From the NCBI GenBank assembly GCA_015490675.1, contig WFXI01000309.1, positions 1-10,449 of the forward strand: a DNA stretch of 10,449 nucleotides, written 5' to 3'. Shown here piece after piece: positions 6,707 to 10,449 of this stretch. The stretch is from Hydrogenothermaceae bacterium (GTDB lineage: Bacteria > Aquificota > Aquificia > Aquificales > Hydrogenothermaceae). A model generated the notes under the pieces. That model ran no database searches. It had not been told where the DNA came from and saw only the letters and a program-made list of their open reading frames with translations. The position numbers and the translations under genes are program-made. Numbering within the stretch: position 1 is the first letter of the stretch; every line of letters begins with the position of its first letter.

Positions 6707-7444
6707 ATCTTCACTTTCCTCCACTATCCAAGTTCCTTCTTCATCAGAAAAAGATGAACGAACATGTATTTTAACGCCATACTTGGCTGCAAATTCTACA
6801 GAGCGAATTTGCATAACTTTAGAACCTAAAGATGCCATTTCCATCATTTCTTCATATGAAATAACTGGAATTTTTCTCGCATCTTCAACAATTCTTGGGT
6901 CTGCTGTAAATACTCCTGGAACATCTGTAAATATTTCGCAAACATCAGCATTTAATGCTGCTGCTAAAGCTACAGCTGTAGTATCTGAGCCACCTCTACC
7001 AAGAGTAGTTATATCACCGTGTTTATCTATTCCTTGAAATCCTGCAACTATCACAACTTTTCCTTTATCAAGTTCTTCAAGCATTCTCTTGGTAGAAATA
7101 TGATTTATTCTTGCTTTTGTATGGACATCATCTGTTTCAATTGGTACTTGCCAACCTGTTAAAGATACAGCAGGAATTCCCATTTCTTGCAAAGCTATAG
7201 AAAGAAGACCTATTGCAACCTGTTCTCCTGTAGAAACTACCTGATCTACTTCTCTAGGATTTGGTCTTTTAGAAAGTTCATAACAAAGTCCCAGTAATCT
7301 ATCTGTTTCTCCTGACATTGCAGAAGAAACAACAACAACTTTTTCTCCTCTATCTAATCCTTCTTTTACTTTTTTGGCTACATTTTTTATCCTTTCAAGG
7401 CTACCTACAGATGTCCCACCAAACTTTTTTACAACAAGAGCCAA
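6212..7444 (-). CDS. lysC: Aspartate kinase with C-terminal tandem ACT domains
   Basis: A 410-residue monofunctional aspartokinase, the first enzyme of the aspartate pathway (lysine, threonine, methionine, diaminopimelate). The kinase domain (about 1-235) shows KFGGTSVGS (7-15), STGEQ with E74, GRGGSDTTA (149-157) and FTDVPGVFTADPR. Two ACT domains follow, the first about 264-335 (VPDKPGIAAKLFKTLG) and the second about 341-405 (ISVVGLGMKTHAGTAGKMFE), which normally bind lysine and/or threonine for feedback inhibition. There is no homoserine dehydrogenase fusion. The start is a TTG at 7444, supported by a perfect AGGAGG (7458-7453) 8 nt upstream. The length and domain pattern match the Bacillus LysC, Corynebacterium and Thermus type, in which an internal start makes a separate beta subunit (see the 6212-6706 entry). 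It is followed by the biotin carboxylase gene and preceded by a 69-bp gap after the DUF2914 gene. Confidence 0.96.
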   Translation of the reverse strand: MALVVKKFGGTSVGSLERIKNVAKKVKEGLDRGEKVVVVSSAMSGETDRLLGLCYELSKRPNPREVDQVVSTGEQVAIGLLSIALQEMGIPAVSLTGWQVPIETDDVHTKARINHISTKRMLEELDKGKVVIVAGFQGIDKHGDITTLGRGGSDTTAVALAAALNADVCEIFTDVPGVFTADPRIVEDARKIPVISYEEMMEMASLGSKVMQIRSVEFAAKYGVKIHVRSSFSDEEGTWIVEESEDMEKVAVRGISHELKESKITVVKVPDKPGIAAKLFKTLGDNNIVVDMIVQNVSHEGYTDISFTVNKTDADFAEDIAKEVAKEVGAAGVERNDKIAKISVVGLGMKTHAGTAGKMFEVLHKEGINIYAISTSEIKISCLIDEKYAELAVRALHEAFIEDKDTMVID

Positions 7445-7452
7445 TAACCAGA

Positions 7453-7458
7453 CCTCCT
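7453..7458 (-). promoter_or_regulatory. Shine-Dalgarno site supporting the TTG start of lysC
   Basis: AGGAGG on the minus strand with an 8-nt spacer to the TTG at 7444. No ATG or GTG is near enough to compete, and the TTG start gives the conserved MALVVKKFGGTSVG N-terminus. This makes the non-ATG start well supported. Confidence 0.8.
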
Positions 7459-7513
7459 AAGTATCTTCTAAATCAGCTTATTCTAATATATATTACCATA
7501 TATGCTTTAATAT

Positions 7514-7912
7514 TTACTTTTCCTGTATTAAAAAGCTTTTAATTGCAATAATGTTTCCATTTTCATCTTTTACTATAACTTTCCAATCTCCTACCCATCT
7601 TGGAACTATTTTCTTTGAGCTCCAGGTTCTAAATAGTGGATATGTTATATTTAGTTTTACTGATGCCATTTTCATATCTTTGTAATACCATTCATGAATA
7701 ACATATGTTGGGACTTTAAATGCTCTTATCCTTGTCCAGCAGTAAACTTTTTTTATATCATTAGGAAAAACTTCAGATACTCCAGCAGGTTGCTTGTTTT
7801 TTACTTTTTTAGCAAATTTTATGTCCACAACCTCTGCAAGAACATCTTCAACAGCAAAAGAAATATTAAATATACCTACTAAAAAAACCAAAAGAAAAGC
7901 TATTTTTCTCAT
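7514..7912 (-). CDS. Secreted DUF2914-domain protein
   Basis: A 132-residue protein with an N-terminal signal peptide (MRKIAFLLVFLVGIFNISFA, probable cut after A20), so it is probably periplasmic. The mature part has the DUF2914 pattern: VYCWTRI (56-62), IHEWYY (72-77) and VKLNI, then FRTWSSK (94-100) and GDWKVIVKDENGN (108-120). DUF2914 domains occur in exported proteins of Gram-negative bacteria. Their function is unknown; a small beta-rich ligand- or wall-associated role is only a guess. C58 is the only cysteine in the mature part. The ATG at 7912 abuts the TAG of purN with no intervening base, and a GGAGG lies 8 nt upstream within the purN end, so translation is likely coupled to purN. 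A 69-bp gap separates it from lysC downstream. Confidence 0.82.
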   Translation of the reverse strand: MRKIAFLLVFLVGIFNISFAVEDVLAEVVDIKFAKKVKNKQPAGVSEVFPNDIKKVYCWTRIRAFKVPTYVIHEWYYKDMKMASVKLNITYPLFRTWSSKKIVPRWVGDWKVIVKDENGNIIAIKSFLIQEK

Positions 7913-8566
7913 CTAAAAATCCTCCAGAGCAGGATTTACGGGAAGTTCTCCATATTTAGCATTTTCTACTATTACTTTTCTTCCTTCTAATTTAATTCTC
8001 CCTTCACAAAACCATTTTATAGCTTGAGGGTATATTCTATGTTCCCATTTTAGTATTTTTTCAGATAAGGTTTCTGGTGTATCTTCTAAAGTAATTGGAA
8101 CTACAGCCTGAATAATAACAGGACCGTTATCAAGCTCTTTATTTACAAAATGAACTGTGGCACCTGAAAATTTAGCTCCAAACTCTATTGCCTGTTTTTG
8201 AGCTTTTAAACCTTGAAAAGATGGTATTAAAGAAGGGTGAATATTTAATAGTTTTCCTTCAAAAGCATCAATAAATTCATCAGAAAGTATTCTCATATAG
8301 CCTGCCAAAACAACTAGGTCTGGATTTTCTTTTTTTATTCTTTCAGCAATATATATGTCATATCCTCTCCTTGTTTCAAAAAATGCTGGGTCAAAAAACT
8401 TTGCCTGAATATTATTTTGTTTAGCTATTTCTAAAGCACCTGAACTTTTTTTATCAGAGATAACAAGAGAGATTTTTGCATCAATTTTTCCTTTATTTAT
8501 CGCGTCTATTATAGCTTTTAAATTACTTCCTCTACCTGATGCTAAAACAACAATATTACAGGACAT
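7913..8566 (-). CDS. purN: Phosphoribosylglycinamide formyltransferase (GAR transformylase)
   Basis: Transfers a formyl group from 10-formyl-tetrahydrofolate to glycinamide ribonucleotide, the third step of IMP synthesis. The 217-residue protein starts MSCNIVVLASGRGSNLKAI, with the phosphate loop GRGSN. It has LAGYMRILS (folate-site region) and the catalytic triad N108, H110 (in LNIHPSLIPSFQGL) and D146 (in ELDNGPV), matching E. coli N106, H108 and D144. The frame runs back to an ATG at 8614, but the ATG at 8566 gives the normal N-terminus and has AAGGTG just upstream, so the extra 16 codons are probably leader. The usual 'GLHA' histidine after the catalytic loop is lysine here (GLKAQKQA), which I take as natural variation. 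It heads the leftward gene run and is divergent from the MTH1187-type gene. Confidence 0.95.
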   Translation of the reverse strand: MSCNIVVLASGRGSNLKAIIDAINKGKIDAKISLVISDKKSSGALEIAKQNNIQAKFFDPAFFETRRGYDIYIAERIKKENPDLVVLAGYMRILSDEFIDAFEGKLLNIHPSLIPSFQGLKAQKQAIEFGAKFSGATVHFVNKELDNGPVIIQAVVPITLEDTPETLSEKILKWEHRIYPQAIKWFCEGRIKLEGRKVIVENAKYGELPVNPALEDF

Positions 8567-8570
8567 AACA

Positions 8571-8576
8571 CACCTT
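8571..8576 (-). promoter_or_regulatory. Shine-Dalgarno site deciding the purN start
   Basis: AAGGTG on the minus strand, 4 nt before the ATG at 8566 (6 nt from AAGG). The upstream in-frame ATG at 8614 has no purine-rich site before it and would add a non-homologous hydrophobic 16-residue stretch, so 8566 is the better start. Confidence 0.6.
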
Positions 8577-8585
8577 AGGATTTTG

Positions 8586-8614
8586 TTAATAAAATATAGA
8601 ATAACACAATGCAA
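8586..8614 (-). promoter_or_regulatory. Possible purN operon promoter
   Basis: On the minus strand TTGCAT (8614-8609) is followed after 17 bp by TATTAA (8591-8586), a fair sigma-70-like pair. Transcription would begin near 8579, only a few bases before the Shine-Dalgarno site, so the leader would be very short. In DNA this AT-rich, such matches arise by chance. The position, in the only sizeable divergent gap, is the main support. Confidence 0.25.
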
Positions 8615-8650
8615 AATTAGTATATGAAAAACTTAAAATCAGGCTTAAAA

Positions 8651-8678
8651 TATAATGTAAAAATGAAAACAAGGAGGT
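8651..8678 (+). promoter_or_regulatory. Probable -10 element and strong ribosome binding site for the MTH1187-type gene
   Basis: A perfect TATAAT at 8651-8656 is followed by AAGGAGGT at 8671-8678, 5 nt before the ATG at 8684. A start of transcription near 8663 would give a leader of about 20 nt. No good -35 hexamer lies at the expected distance and there is no TGn extension, so the promoter call rests on the -10 and its position. The ribosome binding site is near consensus and makes the start of the gene certain. The rest of the 117-bp divergent gap (8567-8683) shows no hairpin or repeat. Confidence 0.5.
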
Positions 8679-8683
8679 AACCA

Positions 8684-9010
8684 ATGTCAGATAAACTATC
8701 AGTATTGGTAGAATTTTCTATGTTTCCAACAGATGTTGGAGAAAGTAAAAGTAAATATGTAAGCAAAGTTATAGATATGATAGATAAAGAAGGTATTCCA
8801 TATAAACTTACTCCAATGTCAACTATTTTTGAAGTAGATAGTATGGAAAAGGCTACTGAAATTTTAAGTAGAGCATACAAACAATTAGAGCCTTACAGTA
8901 ATAGGGTTTATTGTGTAGCGAAGTTTGACATTAGAAAAGGAAAAGAAAACAGATTGGAAGGTAAAATAAAATCAGTAGAAAAACAATTAGGTAAAGAGGT
9001 AAGTAAATAA
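8684..9010 (+). CDS. MTH1187/YkoF-type thiamine-binding-fold protein
   Basis: A 108-residue protein of the MTH1187 family (DUF77, thiamine-binding-fold Pfam group). It opens LSVLVEFSMFPTDVGESKSKYVSKVIDMI, where the P-TDVGES stretch is the family's hallmark, then has the middle motif GIPYKLTPMSTIFEVDSMEKATEIL and the ending NRVYCVAKFDIRKGKENRLEGKI. Family structures are ferredoxin-like oligomers, and YkoF relatives bind thiamine; the physiological role of the MTH1187 type is not settled. Length is normal. It is the first gene of a rightward unit. Its stop (9008-9010) lies 2 bp before the TTG start of the Rad50-like gene, whose ribosome binding site is within its last codons, so the two are probably cotranscribed. 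Confidence 0.9.
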   Translation: MSDKLSVLVEFSMFPTDVGESKSKYVSKVIDMIDKEGIPYKLTPMSTIFEVDSMEKATEILSRAYKQLEPYSNRVYCVAKFDIRKGKENRLEGKIKSVEKQLGKEVSK

Positions 9011-9012
9011 AG

Positions 9013-10449
9013 TTGATTTTAAAAAGCTTAAAATTAAAAAATTTTTTAGCCCATAAAGATACAGAAATCCAATTTGCTAAAACGGGAATTACAGCATTTA
9101 TTGGAGATAATGGTTCTGGAAAAACTTCCATAATAGAGGGCATTTCTTTCGCCCTTTTTGGTAAAAGTAATAAAGGAACTCTTTCAGATTTAATTCACTG
9201 GGGAACAAGAAATGCTGTTGTAGAACTTACTTTTGAAAAAGACAATGTAGAATACAAGATTTATAGAGAAATAAAACTGACAGGAAAATCTGCAACAACA
9301 ACTTCTGCAGTATATAGAAACGAAAATGGAGTTTTTTCTCTTTTTTATCAAAAAAACATAAACAAAGAACTTCCTAAATTAATAGGCATTACACCAAAAA
9401 CATTTTTTTCTTCTATATTAGTAAAACAAGGCGATATAGAAGGACTTTTAAATCTAAAACCTAAAGAAAGAGCTAAAGTTTTTGAAGATATTTTAGATAT
9501 GACCCTTTATCAGCTTTTAAGTGAGCATTTTGCAAACAAAAGAAGGGATTTAGAGAGTCAGCTAAAAGGATTTCAAATAACAGAAGAAGATGAAAAAAAC
9601 ATAAAATCTCAAATAAATCAATTAGAGACAGAAAAGAAAATTCTTAAGGAAAAACTAGATAAACTACAAAAAGAAGAAGAAAAACAACAAAATGCATTAA
9701 AAATAATATCCAAAATAGAAAACTTAAAACAACAAATAAAGCTTTTAGATGAACAATTAAAAACATTAAACCAAGAGCTTAGTACTATAAATGAATTAAA
9801 AAAACAATTTCCTAAATTACAAGAAAAAGCAAAAGAATATGAAGAAAAACAAGAAATTTTAAAAAAACTGCTAGAAAACAAAGCTATAAAAAGTAAAATC
9901 CAAAATCTAGAAGAAAAATTGCAAAAAGCAAAAGAGTATAAACAAACTTTTGACAGTTTAAAAGAGCTATCGCAAGAATATGAAGAAAAAGAAAGGCAGT
10001 ATAAAGATTTGCTAAATAATCTTTCTAAGCTTTCAAAGATAGAAGGACAAATTAATGCTTTTAACGAACAACTTGAAACCTTAAGAAAACAACTTTTAGA
10101 AACAAAAAATAATGCTATTTCTATAGCAAAAAAATTAACTTCAATAAAACCTATTTACAAAACTTTAGAATTAAATCCAGTTTTAGCTCCAACAATGATT
10201 AGAGATGGTAAATTTCTGATAGAAAAATATCAAAACGAGCTTCAAAAGATTACAGAAGAAGGAACAAAGGTTAAGACAGAAATAGATATTTTAAAAAAAC
10301 AACTTAAAAATATTTCTTCACTAGAAGGGGAGTGTCCAACTTGCTATAGACCTATAGAAGAACATAGTAAAGAAGAGTTGATTAATGATTTACAAACCCA
10401 AATAGAAGAAAAAGAAAAATTAAGACAAAAATTAAGAGATGAATATAAT
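9013..10449 (+). CDS. Rad50/SbcC-type SMC ATPase with zinc hook (3' truncated by window)
   Basis: An open frame of 479 codons with no stop before the window end. The N-terminal ATPase half (about 1-170) begins MILKSLKLKNFLAHKDTEI and has Walker A GDNGSGKT (31-38), ALFGKS after it, and the Q-loop region LVKQGDIEGLL (Q139). A long lysine/glutamate-rich coiled coil follows (about 176-435). The zinc hook is GECPTCYRPIEEH with C441 and C444, and the returning coil begins just before the edge. The C-terminal half (signature, Walker B) is outside. Rad50/SbcC pairs with Mre11/SbcD to process DNA ends; no Mre11 gene is visible here. The TTG at 9013 is the first possible start after an in-frame stop, with GAGGT (8996-9000) 12 nt upstream, a rather long spacing. 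The layout looks closer to archaeal-type Rad50 than to the roughly 1,000-residue SbcC of E. coli, but the full length is needed. Confidence 0.92.
   Translation, partial: MILKSLKLKNFLAHKDTEIQFAKTGITAFIGDNGSGKTSIIEGISFALFGKSNKGTLSDLIHWGTRNAVVELTFEKDNVEYKIYREIKLTGKSATTTSAVYRNENGVFSLFYQKNINKELPKLIGITPKTFFSSILVKQGDIEGLLNLKPKERAKVFEDILDMTLYQLLSEHFANKRRDLESQLKGFQITEEDEKNIKSQINQLETEKKILKEKLDKLQKEEEKQQNALKIISKIENLKQQIKLLDEQLKTLNQELSTINELKKQFPKLQEKAKEYEEKQEILKKLLENKAIKSKIQNLEEKLQKAKEYKQTFDSLKELSQEYEEKERQYKDLLNNLSKLSKIEGQINAFNEQLETLRKQLLETKNNAISIAKKLTSIKPIYKTLELNPVLAPTMIRDGKFLIEKYQNELQKITEEGTKVKTEIDILKKQLKNISSLEGECPTCYRPIEEHSKEELINDLQTQIEEKEKLRQKLRDEYN

Noticed and set aside
6243..7037. A 264-codon plus-strand open frame opposite lysC
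   Set aside because: It is fully antisense to a well-conserved aspartokinase. Its composition is serine/threonine-rich with no recognisable domain, as expected for the complement of an AT-rich coding region, and no ribosome binding site was seen.
8567..8614. N-terminal extension of purN to the ATG at 8614
   Set aside because: The extra 16 residues have no counterpart in PurN, there is no ribosome binding site upstream, and the candidate promoter elements lie inside this stretch.
8617..8880. Minus-strand frame of 87 codons opposite the MTH1187-type gene
   Set aside because: The hydrophobic translation is an antisense artefact of a clear family member on the plus strand, which has a near-consensus ribosome binding site.
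9618..9881. Minus-strand frame rich in Phe, Ser and Cys opposite the Rad50-like gene
   Set aside because: It is the complement of the lysine/glutamate-rich coiled coil. Such frames are a by-product of AAA/GAA codons and have no family features.

Overview
This AT-rich window (roughly one third G+C by eye) is densely coded bacterial chromosome. The gene families, the low G+C and the TTG/ATG starts with strong Shine-Dalgarno sites suggest a chemolithoautotrophic thermophile of the Aquificota, probably of the Hydrogenothermaceae (Sulfurihydrogenibium/Persephonella type). This is inferred from remembered similarity, notably the biotin carboxylase with its hydrophobic C-terminal tail as in Hydrogenobacter-type CfiB, the DUF2914 protein and the NuoF N-terminus. 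It is not a database result.

Minus strand, read right to left from about 8566 to 1, is one nearly continuous co-directional run: purN (GAR transformylase), a secreted DUF2914 protein, lysC (aspartokinase), a biotin carboxylase subunit (AccC/CfiB/PycA family), a Uma2-family PD-(D/E)XK protein, eno (enolase), an FtsB/DivIC-like division protein, a Gph-like HAD phosphatase, a DUF167 protein, nuoE, an Rpn/PD-(D/E)XK nuclease-family protein, and the first 58 codons of nuoF, which runs off the left edge. Gaps are mostly under 25 bp. Eno, ftsB-like, HAD and DUF167 overlap one another by 44, 52 and 10 bp. The larger breaks are about 69 bp before lysC and 55 bp before nuoE.

Plus strand, right end: a 117 bp divergent region (8567-8683) separates purN from a rightward pair, an MTH1187/YkoF-type thiamine-binding-fold protein and a Rad50/SbcC-type SMC ATPase. 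The latter is cut by the right edge just after its CxxC zinc hook.

The minus-strand genes are mainly central metabolism: PEP formation (enolase), biotin-dependent carboxylation, the aspartate pathway, purine synthesis and complex I. Two stand-alone PD-(D/E)XK-fold genes sit cleanly inside this run, one splitting nuoE from nuoF and the other between the carboxylase and enolase. The points most worth a second look are the Rpn-like gene splitting nuoEF, with its 6 x 12-bp GIQQ tandem repeat, and a possible internal translation start in lysC that would make a separate ACT-domain beta subunit. No CRISPR array, tRNA, rRNA, complete insertion sequence or convincing terminator was seen. I did not find a clearly new multi-gene system.
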